Source: Ischnura elegans
Taxonomy: Eukaryota > Arthropoda > Insecta > Odonata > Coenagrionidae
Reading direction: 5' to 3'
Length of the DNA: 64,000 nt
Assembly: GCF_921293095.1 (NCBI RefSeq)
Contig: NC_060256.1
Location: forward strand, 89,497,851-89,561,850
Positions within the stretch are counted from its first letter, which is position 1. Every line of letters starts with the position of its first letter. The notes beneath the pieces were generated by a model. The model searched no databases. It was given only the letters and a program-made list of their open reading frames with translations, and was not told where the DNA came from. Shown piece by piece: positions 35,307 to 47,400 of the stretch. Made by a program: the position numbers and the translations under genes.

Positions 35307-35734
35307 GCTAATTTGAATATTAATTTAACTTTGTTCGTAACTTCATCCGTCCATGCATAAATTGTCGATGGTAAGAATTTTTTCAGAAAAAGAGTTAATT
35401 ACAAATCTGAGTTAGGTGCATTCCAAGCAGCTTAGCGAGTGTTTCGCGCATATGCGATAAGCATTACGACGGGTGTGACTTAATTTTTAATGTTTCTCAT
35501 ATTCTTAATTTCAACCTCTTGAAATATGCTACAGGGAGCAGAATAAAAATGATCAAAAATCATACATCGAGTTTTTAATATTTAGACGTGGCTCAATTTC
35601 ACTAAAAATTAATGCCCTCAAATTGACCGAGTGTCACCAAACTTCTGATGAATTCAAAGTGAAATTGTATAAAAAAATAAAGAAAAATGTTTATGAATAG
35701 CCATACTCTTTTATAGTTTTCTATTCAAAATTTG

Positions 35735-35937
35735 CCGGCCTCGGTGGCGGCGGGGTAACGTTCTCGCCTGCCGAACAAGAGGTCGCGGGTTCGAGTCCCG
35801 CCTGGGTAGGTTTCCCCGGTCCAGGGCATGGTCGTTTGTGTACGTTTACTTGTTACATTTGTTGAACACCCCGGTGTAAAATGGCCAATAAGAGCTGTAT
35901 CCGGTGGTTTGATAATAAAAAAAAAAAATAAAATAAC
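35735..35937 (+). repeat. tRNA-derived SINE, family 1, full length
   Basis: Starts CCGGCCTCGGTGGCGGCGGG, has B box GGTTCGAGTCCCG, a unique body with CATGGTCGTTTGTGTACG and AAAATGGCCAATAAGAGC, and an A-rich tail. It abuts, tail to tail, the LINE fragment that follows. Confidence 0.9.
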
Positions 35938-36600
35938 ATCATCATCATCACTGGTCAACAATCCTAGGATTGGTCTGACGCAGCTCTCGACTCAATTCTC
36001 CTATCAGCTAATCTTTTCACACCTACGTATTTCTTCTCTTTCACATCCTCCTTTACTTGTTCCATATATTTTGTTCGAGGCCTTCCCCTTTCCGTTCTTA
36101 CCTTCCACTTGTCCCTCGACGATTGTCTTCATCAGGCCATCATGTCTCAAGATGTTTCCTATAAGGTTTTTCCGTCTTCTTGTTGAGGTTTTCATGAGGC
36201 TTCTCTTCTCTCCTACTTTTCTTAGGATTTCCTCGTTACTAACTCGGTCGATCCATTTGATCTTCACCATTCTTCTGTAGCACCACATTTCGAAGTCCTC
36301 TATCCTTGCTTTCTCCGCTACGGTCATTGTCCATGCCACACTTCCATATAGGAGCATACTCTTTGGAGAATGCTCTCTTTGCCTGGGCTTTTCTAGTATT
36401 AGCACAAAGAAAAGGGTAGCAAAGTCCCGGGAGCAGTGACATTTGAGTGGAAACGTGGGCTACTAGCGATCTACTACTTAAGTTTCCCGCTGTAAGCAGG
36501 TCTTTCTTTTGATGGAATGCTCTCTTCGCCTAGGCTATTCTGCTGATAATTTCTATCTTGCTTCTCCCGCCACTAGTCATCTCAAAATAACATAATTTGG
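35938..36600 (-). mobile_element. LINE fragment (RTE-like), 3' part
   Basis: Minus strand reads LLYGSVAWTMTVAEKARIED, EMWCYRRMVKIKWIDRVSNE and LRHDGLMKTIVEGQVEGKNG before a GATGATGAT tail at 35938-35950. Same family as 11527-11945; sequence further upstream continues to about 36600. Confidence 0.85.
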
Positions 36601-36639
36601 AGAATTTATTCCGAATGAAAATTCATAAAAGCGCTTCAC

Positions 36640-37090
36640 TTTATTACGTCTTCATCATTACTCAACAATCCTGAGATTGGTTTCACGCTGCTCTCCATTC
36701 TTCTCTCTTACGCCACGCCAGCCCCCTAATATAATGTACAGGAGTGTTAGAATCCCTGCGTAAGCTCTTACAGTTCACATGAAAGAGTGGTTATTGAATT
36801 TAAAATAATAAGATTTGACCTTATTTCTTTGGAATCCAACATATTCTCCTCAGATTTTTCCTTAATTTACACGGGTTTCAATGCCATAACCATAACGACG
36901 TCTGCCAGGGTTAAGTTCAGGTGCTGCCTCTTAGTTCCGACTTTCACCGCGGCCATTTGCAACTCATTCGTGGCCGTTTCTTCCCCTTTTTCCCTTACAA
37001 CTGTCCTTCTACGATTGTTTTCACCAGGTTGTCATGTCTCATAACTAATTTATCCCGTCTTTTTTTTTGCGAATAATTCACTTGCTGCCA
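36640..37090 (-). mobile_element. LINE fragment (RTE-like), degraded
   Basis: Begins with CATCATTACTCAACAATCC (3' tail of the family) and near 36995-37050 encodes DNLVKTIVEGQ on the minus strand. Internal parts are rearranged. Confidence 0.6.
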
Positions 37091-37277
37091 TTTCTGGGTC
37101 CGAGAAATGACTTCCTTGGCTTTTTCTTGGAAGATTGTGAAGGGGACGTAGAGGGCCACAAGGGGCGCAGGACCTATCAGCTTATCGTGGGTGCCGGTCG
37201 CGAGCACCCAGGGCGGCATAGTAGGGGAAGAGAGCGGGGCCGCGTTCGGAAGATAAAATGTTTGATTCCTCGAAAAC

Positions 37278-38882
37278 AATAGGGTGGTTTCCTTCATCAA
37301 AGAAAACGAAATGCAGATTGCGATTCGTTACCCACCATTAGTGTATTCATAATATACAAATTATGTATTTGGTGTTAGAAATACCAGTTTAAACGAATGG
37401 CAATCGATTTTAACCTCATTTGAAAAAGGCCAGATTGGCGCCCATGCGATGCCACTCCACGTGACGTAACAGGGACCTAGTTTCTATAAGAGTAGATAGG
37501 AGTTTTACATCGTCTGAGATTACCAATGCATGCATGAGGCACAGAGTTCAGGGAAACATCTCTTAATAATCACACATTAAAACTGGCTAAGGTCGGAAAG
37601 TTTTCTTCGTTTGATAATGCATTAAAAATACTTTTTTAAACCAAGCGCTACCTGCTAGAAGGGTACTCTGCTACCTGGTAGCAACCTGCGTCGTATCAGC
37701 GCTCAAAGCCTCGCCCCAAGGTCACCTCACTTGCGGCAGCGGGAACCAGAACGACGTCACACGGAGTTTTCCCGGCATTCATACTTAGGGGGCCTTCACA
37801 GTTCGGCGTTGCGTTGACGCCGCGGCTAGCGAGCCAATCAGAGCCCGTCTTTGAGAATTGATGACGTCACGTCTCCAGCTCGCTGCGTCGTCGCAGAAAC
37901 TCTGAACCTGCCGTATTTTCTCTGCGTCAAGGTGGCAGTACGCCGACGATTTCGAATTGGTGTTTGTTTCTGGGTATACAAATATGCAAGATTAGCTCTA
38001 ATTGGAGTGGCAAATGCTATTTATTTCATTATTTACTATTATTTTGAAGTGTTCAGCTTAGATATTTCGTATCTTTCCTAAACATTAGACGAATGTTAAC
38101 CATAAATTAGATTACAATCACTGAGGAGCATAGATTAGCGTAACACATGCCCGTAAATGGTATCACAAGCTAACTGCAGCGTGAGAGGTGCTTGTTGGTG
38201 ACTACGGTCGTTTAAAATCCAATTGATATCTAATAATTTTGCCCTCATAATCTACTCGTTTAGAGCTATTTAGATAACGTGACTAGGACAATCAGTTTGA
38301 ACAACAGTTATCATTAATAAATATTCCTGATAACATTCCACGTTACTTATGTTCATTAGTGCATGTAATTAACTATTATTCGAATATTCCGAGTTAGGAA
38401 ATAAAATTAAGAGGTCATAATAATGCATAGGCAAGGACCATCACTACATGCATGATTATCAACTTTATGGTCGCCATATTAACTTCAAATACTATTTATA
38501 GTTAAGAAGAACATTTTAAGAAATGAAATTGTGTAAACATGCAGAAAACAACATATGTATTGTGCGTTTGGTTCGAAATCATAAGATGATATGCTCACAG
38601 GCCGATTTTTAGGAGCCGACGCTTTTTGCCTTTCATTTGTTTTCGCAACGCAGAGCTGTGAAGGGCTCCAACTTGCTACGAGCTGTTAGCTCCGCCCCCA
38701 CGTACGCAACGCCAGGCAATGAAGGCACCCGTCGCGTTTTCGCGCGCTTGAAAATTTTCACTTTTCGTTTAATCGCGAAAAATAGATATCGTCATTTAAA
38801 AATCTAAAAGCGTGAAATACGTACTCCAGGAGTAATAATCTTTCGATTAAGGAAATAAAAAATAATAGGAAACCACCCTATT
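37278..38882 (-). mobile_element. 660-bp MITE, copy 4, split by an insertion
   Basis: Ends AATAGGGTGGTTTCC and GGAAACCACCCTATT. Comparison with copies 5 and 6 shows its ATACTTAG and CCGTCGCG blocks, adjacent in other copies, separated by about 940 bp. Confidence 0.85.
37789..38728. mobile_element. Unclassified element nested in MITE copy 4
   Basis: Left end GGGGCCTTCACAGTTCGGCG and, reversed right end, GGGTGCCTTCATTGCCTGGCG share GCCTTCA and GGCGTTGCG. A second, better match to the left end (GAGCCCTTCACAGCTCTGCG reversed) lies inside the right flank at about 38645-38670. No transposase, no clear target duplication. Confidence 0.6.
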
Positions 38883-39139
38883 GGTCACACGTGAAAACGA
38901 TGAATTTTGCGTTACAAGATTTGTAATTCTTAATTTTAGCCTTGGAAGTAATGTCACTTGGTCTATTTGAGAAAATTAATTGTTTTTTCGCTTTTGTTAG
39001 TAGAATGCTATTGCAATAGATGCAAGAAGCAAGAATCGCGAAGGAAAAAGCGTCATTCTAGAAAAAAGAGTCAAATTTTAACATCTAGTAGTAACAGCCT
39101 TGAAATTAGGAAAAAAATCTCAAAGCCTACGTATTGAGT

Positions 39140-39590
39140 ATGGCATATTGTATGGCTGTGAAGTATGGAATCTGGGTCAAGAGGATAAGAAGAGACTGAG
39201 TTTATTCGTACGATGGTGCGAATGCTAAAAATTAAATGGACAGACCGAATATTAAATGAAGAAGTATTGAATCAAATTAAAGAGAAAAGAAGAGTGTTGG
39301 AATCGGTCGTAAATAGAAGAGCCCAACATATTAGGCATATAGTAATGTATGGGGGGATCATCTTGACAATCCTGGAGGGACATGTTGATGGAAAAAGGCC
39401 CTGAGGAAGACCACGGTTCCAGTTGATGGACCAAATAATGAAAAATGTTGGGTGCAATTCTACGAGGAAATGAAGAGGATGGCGGAGAGACTAGAGGAAT
39501 GGAGAGTGCTAAGCATTCAAGCTGCTGCCAAACCAATCTTAGGATACAATACCGGAGGATTGAGGATTGCACTTGGTGCTCTAGAGCGGC
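39140..39590 (+). mobile_element. LINE fragment (RTE-like)
   Basis: Frame blocks MLKIKWTDRILNEEVLNQIK, RAQHIRHIV, TILEGHVDGKRP and GRPRFQLMDQ correspond to the family at 11527. Broken by stops. The subfamily is distinct from the 35938 copy. Confidence 0.75.
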
Positions 39591-41848
39591 CGCTAAAAGT
39601 TGATTTACCGACCTGATTTTTTAGCACATTGGTTTTACACCCCATAGCATATCTAAACCCTTTCTAACCCAAAGCCGTTTTTTGGGAGAAATCAAATTTC
39701 AAGATTTTTCATTTCGAAAACTTGAAAATGACTCAATGATAATTATCCTGACAGCGAAATATTTCGTCAATAAAATTTACACTGAAAATAATATTTAGTT
39801 TAGATATCTCCTAAATAGAGCTGAAAGATTGAACATTTTTGATGTTGTTTAGAAGCAACATTGGGTTATAAAGGGTTAAGTGGTTGAAATCAGTTATCCG
39901 AGAAAAATAAAAAATAAGCCACGCGCTAATGAGCACTCACTTCATTTTCCGCAAAAGCTAAAAAAAAGTAATGGAAGGCCATCTTGAATGTTTTTAATTT
40001 AATTTTTAATAACAAATTAAGTGATAGAGGAGTTTTTTCATAAAGTTCCGATAAATCGTTAAATGAAGACCCTGGTGACACTGGAAACAAAGATTTTAAA
40101 ATTATTTCTATGGGTCGGATACGATGTATTTAACTTCTCAAAATTGTCAGTACTTTATCATTGGGGAGTACGAGTTTATCGAGGTCCTACTCATACCATA
40201 TTGCATTGGAATGGGATGACAATACCTTCAGCTCGAATTTATGGTACACCAATCGGCATTCCACTCCTTAGAGCAGCGTGAAAATTGGAGCTTTTTGGGT
40301 GGTTGAAAAATATTTCCCTCGTAAATCTCTCTTATGACCATGTTCGTTGCCGATAGTCATGGAATATTGTGCAATAGGGTTGGATCATACTCCAGGTTTT
40401 TAAAAGAAATTTATTGAAGATATCGATAGCCGGCGGGCGGCAACTTTCAATGTAAACGTATTTGAGTACTTTAGTGAAACAAAGATACCTACTACTAGTA
40501 GAATATGGTTGATCATTGGCAAGTTAGAAAGGACCTCTGGCTTAAGCCCAAAAACTACGCATTTTACATCCTCGGTAAGAGCACTGCCGACCGCTCAGAA
40601 CTTCGTTTGAAGGGATGTTTACAAACGTGGTTCCGCGGAAGTGCGTCCCGATCAACTTCGGGCGTTCGCCCGGAAAGCTAAAGGTTTTATTTTACGGTTG
40701 TCTAGCTGAATCGCTGGCCTCTCTGTGGAGGTTTTGGGTTCGCAGTCTAATGGCTTGATCGGATGGGTGAATCTCCCCTCTCTATTTTAATGACAGTTAC
40801 TCACAACATACTTTAGTTAGATGGAAGTGGGGCTTCTGTTCACTGCACGGTCTGCAGCTTGTATCTGACCTCACTACTCGGCAAGAAGGGCAAATTTTCC
40901 TTAATAGCTCGCATATTTATTTCTTTCCAGTAACCTCGAAATACCTTGGCCTCTTTTCTAATAGAACCACTACCAGTCTGACCGCTTTTTTATGGAGGTA
41001 TATTCTTACGAATCAAATGAGGCACTTACTAAGGTATCGAACTTGCATTGATTCACATAGTTATGTCTCGTCGACGTCGAGAGCGGTTAGTACCGCGTGT
41101 TTTTGGATTGTGCGAAGTAGCTGGGGGAATTCGTGCATCCACACTGACATTTTAGGGAGCCCCAACCAACGGACATCATACATTTGCCGCGAAACTATAA
41201 TAGTGAGTGAGAGAAAACTTACCCGAAGTGTAGTTGGATGAATCGGACCTGAAATGCTGCTGGGATGACCGGAAAAATCTTCACGTTACATTCCAAAGGT
41301 TGGTGCAAATCGTTGAGGATCGGCTTTCTAGACACTATCGTGGTAATTAATAATTGCTTATGAATTGGAATCATTGGATTAATCAGCAGGTTTAAAAAAA
41401 TTCTTGAGAAATGTACTAAAATGAATATGGGGTATGCAAGCAAACCTTTCATGTCAATTTTCATTCAACAATTCAACTTTTTATCATGGGGAGAATGCTA
41501 TGTGAAAAAAGTAATTTTCTTGTGTATCCTCGAAAAATTGTATATTTTTGATTCATAATTGCGTTGTCACATCAGAATTATGTATAGTAGTAGTTTTTTA
41601 CTGGCAGGTCTCTGTGAGTTAAACACTGAAAAAATGTCCTCAAACATCATTTTTATTTTTAACAAATTTTAAATTTATTATATATGCGAGTTACAGAAAG
41701 CGAACACATTGCATTGAAGCCATTTCCAGATGTTTTCACGGCGTTTGTACTTAACACCACTCATCAATCCCGCTTAGCTAGTCTTTTTTTATCGCGAATA
41801 CTAATTTGTTTTAAACTCACGCTGTAATCACGAAATTTTCAGAGCATA
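39591..41848. other. Intergenic, nothing recognised
   Basis: A 72-codon frame at 40063-40281 has no known motif. No exon, RNA gene or repeat terminus was supported. Confidence 0.45.
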
Positions 41849-41850
41849 TA

Positions 41851-42651
41851 CAGAGTAAAATTATATCACCAAAATTTAACCCTGGATAACTGATTCTAAT
41901 CGGAACCATGATTACTAATGATATTTCGGTCCAAAACATATTTAAAATACAGAAAATTTGAGCCAAGCGCTCCGATTGGCCGCGAGTTTGCCTTGTTGCC
42001 GGATGCCTAGGTTACTTCGCGTTTTTGCGGTAGTCAGAGTATTCGAAGTCATGAGTTGTCCAGAGCATTTAACAATAGGGCACTCGCGGCCAATCGGAGC
42101 GCTTGCCTCAAAGTTTCTGTAGTTTAAAAATTGTGCGTTTTCGACCTAATGCCTCATTCACATTACGATTGTTCCAGCGATTGTCGGAACTATCGTGCAT
42201 TCACACGACGACGGTTAAAACCTGTGCTGCCCTCTAGTGCTGACATCTAAAGTGAACGGGAAATTGACGGTTAGCAAAGCTGTTGAGGAATGCAGGGACA
42301 AGATATTACTGTGTTCAACGTGTATTTACCGAATAATTTTTCTTCCGCCCATATTCTTCCTTCCTTGGAAAAATCCATGAAAAAAATAAAGCTTCACGAG
42401 CTTTTCGTATTTCTCTTGCCGCTTCCGTTTCCGGTCTCCCAGTGCCTAACCATCGTAAAGTGGCAACGTTCGTAACTACGTGAACTATTGTCAGGACATG
42501 CATTCACACGGCTAGTTCGGCCAACCATCGTTGGGACGATCGCTCGGACAATCGTAATGTGAACGAGGCATAAATGTCATTAGTAATTTTGGTTCGGATT
42601 CGCATCAGTTCTCCGGGGTTAAAATTTCGTCACTCAATTTTACTCCACCTG
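41851..42651. mobile_element. Palindromic Tc1/mariner-type MITE, split
   Basis: Inverted arms share AGCGCTCCGATTGGCCGCGA and the ACCCTGGATAACTGATT to ATCAGTTCTCCGGGGTT ends. TA flanks both ends (41849-41850, 42652-42653). Related to 27939-28208. A Harbinger MITE sits in the right arm. Confidence 0.8.
42150..42570. mobile_element. PIF/Harbinger-type MITE nested in the mariner MITE
   Basis: Ends TGCCTCATTCACATTACGAT and, reversed, TGCCTCGTTCACATTACGAT, with TAA on both sides (42147-42149, 42571-42573). 421 bp; no MADF or transposase seen. Confidence 0.85.
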
Positions 42652-42653
42652 TA

Positions 42654-44153
42654 CAGTAGACCGTTTCCAAAATTTGTTTGTGCCTCAAATTTGAAAATTT
42701 CACCCTGTATTTTCCTTCACGTATCATCGTAACAATATTGCCCTATGGATAACTATTTTCATCACTAAATTTACTCATATGAGAGTAAATGTTTAAAAGT
42801 AATATCTTATATTTAGAGTATTCTCTATAATACCGTACCAGTGAAATTTCTCTAAGTACCGGCAATCATTTTGAAGTATGTAGGTTTTTAATCGTAAATG
42901 AGGTAATATATGCTCTTTACATCTGGCGATTAAATGCCAACACTTGATATCTTTATTTTTGGGGTTGAAACTGCATAAATATTTGTTCGTAAAGTGGAGG
43001 AAATGCTAAAATGTCTAATAATGACGGCACAAATTCGTCCTTGCCTTGCAATGCACTGGACAATCAGAGCAGGACATGATCATGGCTTAATGCCTGTTTA
43101 CAGGTGAAATGAGCAATGCCTTAAAAGTAGGCAGAACTTAATGTGAGACTCCAGTACCCATTCTTAAGTGAAAAATCGTTCATATAAGAAGATAGTGTGG
43201 GGTTTCATCCATTTTGAATTAACGGTGAAATCAGCATGAACTTTTTGGGGCGCGCAGTGTTGTAGTTATTTCTTTCATACGCTTTTTATCCTTGTTTTAC
43301 AAACTCAAACTTTGAATCATGGAAGAATACATATCCAGTTGAAAAATAACAGGGATATAGTGATATGGATTTTAAACTCCGGAAAAAGACAACTAGACAG
43401 CTGAGAAACTGCTCAAATCCATTTCAATACAAATTGTGCGGCGTTTTGCCGTTAGGTTTAGAGAAGTATGATGGATGACGTCGGGTAAGTACGCACGTAT
43501 GAAATCATTTCAGGCTTTACGTGTTTTAAATGCGAAATATTTGTGATAAAATATAAAAAATCAAAAGGTAATTCCCGCGTTTTTAATTTAAAACTCCATT
43601 ACCGATCATGGTTTCGACATTCTATGTCATTAATTTCACCACCTTGAAAATGACGTAGTGTTGAAAGCATGGTCAGAAGTGGAGTAGTATATTTAAGTGT
43701 GGGAATCACAATTTTTTGTTTATATTTTATCATGTTTGTTTCATTTTATCATTTTAATTTGTTTATTTTTTTGTTTATAACTACGCGTTAATTTTTTTTA
43801 TGAACGCCCCAGAGCCATTGAGCTATTCTGTTTAATTATTATTTCTCTAATTTAACAACTGCATTGAGTTGTATTTAAATTACTACTACAACGGGCGTCC
43901 CGAAAATTTCATGCCGATTTCCCCATTTATTCCCAATGGAACAAACCCCACGGTAATTTTTCAAATATTTCGGCCATGTTTCACGCTAACTTTTTCTATG
44001 AGCGAATTTTTCATTTAAGAATGGGCACTGGACTCTCACGCTAAATGATAAATTCAATTTTTGCTACTTTTTCTGATAAAAAGGTCTTAATTAACGAAGT
44101 GGGAAATCGTGACGGTCTTCAGGTACTCTTCTTGCCGATGTATTGAGCCCTCT
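42654..44153. other. Intergenic and 3' UTR of gene C
   Basis: No further gene. Contains the candidate polyadenylation signal of gene C. Confidence 0.5.
43926..43931 (-). promoter_or_regulatory. Candidate polyadenylation signal of gene C
   Basis: AATAAA on the minus strand, about 220 bp after the stop codon. Confidence 0.5.
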
Positions 44154-44464
44154 TTAAGGCTCCATATTGTCTAGAATCCACTTCATGAAGTGCCCGACCC
44201 GCGTGTAAACCCCAGGTTTCTGCTCGGAATCGCAATCCAGGGGTCCATATGACAATATCCCGTGCAGAATGTTACGTCGTGCTTTTAGATCGTGGACTTT
44301 AAGCGGTCCCCCGGAGTCTACGGAGCAAGTTGCCCTTCCAGCGGCGTCTCCGGCGCATATCTGGCTCATCTCTGAAATGGGAACCACATCCTCGAACTGC
44401 TGGGCGCACCGCGAATGCGACACCACTGGCACGTTCCACTTCCGGAGCACCGCGGAAGGAGCCT
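44154..44464 (-). CDS. Gene C exon 6, catalytic Ser and stop
   Basis: Acceptor CTTGCAG (reading minus) precedes 44464. Encodes VLRKWNVPVVSHSRC, ICAGDAAGRATCSVDSGGPL and GVYTRVGHFMKWILDNMEP; TAA at 44156-44154. Confidence 0.9.
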
Positions 44465-47400
44465 CTGCAAGTGAAAACTCACACTGAGGAAATTACGTCA
44501 CTTGTTTGTTCCTAAAATGACACTTGGAATCAGTGGCGTATACAGGGTGTTTCAGGAGGAATTTGAAAATACTTCAGGAGGTGATAGGGGAGACTGTTTT
44601 AATAATTTTTGTCCATAAGCATGGGGTCGCAACTCATAGTTACTGAGCTATGGCAGCAGAAAAAAAAGTTTTTGGATGCACTTTGCGATTACCATGAAAA
44701 CAGTTTTTCTTGAATATCCATCGTTTTCGGTATAAATGCTCATGTTTTTTTTTACGTTATAATTAAGGTTGCACGAAAATGTGCGATTATAGTTGTCGGT
44801 AACTATTAATATTTGAGCTTTGAAGTGATAGTACAATGATAGTACTAAAGTAATAACAAATTAAATGAGAGCTTTGCGCGAGTATCAACATTACCATTGT
44901 GCAATCACACCCATTTTGAGATTGTTTCAGAAACTTGCTTATTTAATTGCGACTGATTTGAAGAATATATAAGATTCGACAACAATCAAGAACTAAAATA
45001 TATGTTGAGAGGGAAGGAGGGCAGAAAGAAGGAGGGATTTAATTTTTCTATATTTATAATTCACGAAATCTTAATAAGAGAATGAAACAACTTGCACTAT
45101 TTTCACACAAAAAATCTGTATAACGTGTCTATACGTTTCGATAGACTGTAGCATCATCATATTGGTCTTTCTGTATACTTATATAAAATTTTGACTTCCA
45201 TTCCTCTGATAGCACAAATTAGAAGATAAGAAATGCATTCTCTGCACAAGAAATTTAAAATCCTTCCGGCTCTGACAACTTCGTGACATCATAATTGGGG
45301 TTCCTGGCAACGGTTTTTAATGAATTAGGAGGACATATAATTGAGTACTTTTCACTATGTTGATATTCCATGAAGTTTCGCATAGGTCAAATCAAATTCA
45401 CCGATATAAAATCAAAAGGGCAACGAAATTCGGTAGTCTTGTTTTTCTATAACGGCTGCACCACGTGTACCTACAAATGACACCTCAACGAATCTTTTAG
45501 CTCAAATACATGACCTGCTCCGGGTTTTTCAACAAAGTGAAAAACTTGTTTCTTGGTGCCTAAATGCAGTGATATATACCGAAATAGTTCTTAATTGTTC
45601 TCGAATCCAATCGATTCATCACGCTAGCCACACATAATCATAAGGAAGAGAATAGGGCATAAACATAAAATAATATCAGGGTAATGAAGAAACAAGTTTC
45701 AAATGCAATGTGTAGTCAAGACAAACAAAATGGAGAAATGAGGATGATGTACTCTCGATAGAAATGGATCAATTACCGAAAGTAGAACGGAATATTCAGA
45801 GTAATTTCTCTTGTTTTTTTTTCAACAGAAATTTTCCTCAAAATATGTAGGTGGTAAGTTATGTTATTGCTAATTAACTTTTCCACGAAAATAGTTCAGT
45901 GCAATACGAAGACAATTTTTGGAAATAACCGGATGGGTGATAGTATAAACAATACAGTTTAAATAGGGAAATAGGACGTCTCTCTTAAACGTCAAACGGT
46001 ACCGTGATACTTACTCGACCATAAACTTCCCCAGCCGGATACTTCAACATTTTTGCCGATCAGATCTTCCGTCTGCTGCGCCAATCCCACTGGCATACAA
46101 ATAGGGCGAACAGCTTCTGAAATGCGAAGAGTGTATAAAAAATCTATCCTACAAAATTTCTGGTCAAAATTGAATACTTCTGTATTACCTTTAGCGTTGG
46201 CACGTTTTATTATGAAAAAATAAATAAAACAATCTACTTAACTAAAAGGTCATGGTTCGATTCCCGAGCAAAATTATTTTTACTCATGGCGATTAATTTT
46301 AATGCCATTGCCATAAAAATAAGTAGTGCCTATTAAATAGGATAATTTCCGACTTCACCTCTATGGTGGTGTTAGACTAATGTAGGAAAATAACATGAAG
46401 TAGGGAAAATATATCACGAAATTGTTTCGAATTAAGGATGTTAAATTAAGATAACTGTAATTTCACCCATATTTTCCACACATTATGTTGTTCACAACAG
46501 CTTTTTATTAAACTTCAATGCAGTAATTTGGAAACTCTGATGATAATGATATATCTAGTTACTTAAGTATACGCGCATATCTCAATTCTGTAGCGGCTGC
46601 TCACATAGCCCAATTACCCATTCACAACACTTGCATGCATTTGGACTGTATGAATAATTTTTATGATTGATGGCTTTCCATGTGAAGCTTTTTAGAAAGG
46701 GAAAATAAAAAAATAGTATTTATAAGCTTCACTTCCGAATTTAAATAGGGACTACCTAGGTTCCATCGCCTGAATGTATAACTCTGTTATTTAACCCGAG
46801 ATGTGCCTATTGAAATCGGCTAATGCCTAGTGAACTATAGAAATTATTAAATTTATTTTCCATGAGTAATGCTTGCTAAAAAATCAATGAATTGTTGCGT
46901 GTTTCATCCATATTGTGGGTCATTTTTTTATGACACCACTCATATGGATTCATATATATCTTATGAGTCGTATCGCATGTACTTTTCACGCATGCGTACA
47001 TCATGGACTTGAAATTTACCGTCAGTGAAGTTGATTGGTCTGGAAAGCCTGATCAGCCCGATGTCGTTATGTGAATCTGGCCATCCGATGAAATGCGGAT
47101 GGACAACCACTTTCTCAACGGCTATATCTTGAGGGGCTGGTGAACAGTATTTTAATTCTCCCATGTAATCATCTTCACAGTCGATTGGAGATGTCAAATT
47201 GTATTCACCAATTCTTACAGATATTCTGAAATACAAAAAAATAATTTAGAAAGAATTAATGAATGCAGTGGGATATATACATCGATCACTAAAATTTTTT
47301 AGACCTTTTCACCAATTCTTCTACGGTCGAGTTTGATAGTTTGAAAACACAAATTTTAACCGCTCCTTTATCCGTTTTCTACATTTACATACAATCTAAA

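Noticed and set aside
37851-38081. 76-codon frame as a small gene
   Set aside because: Entirely within the unclassified element nested in MITE copy 4, no motif.
46250-46280. B-box-like GGTTCGATTCCCG
   Set aside because: No A box at the right distance and no SINE body; a lone motif.
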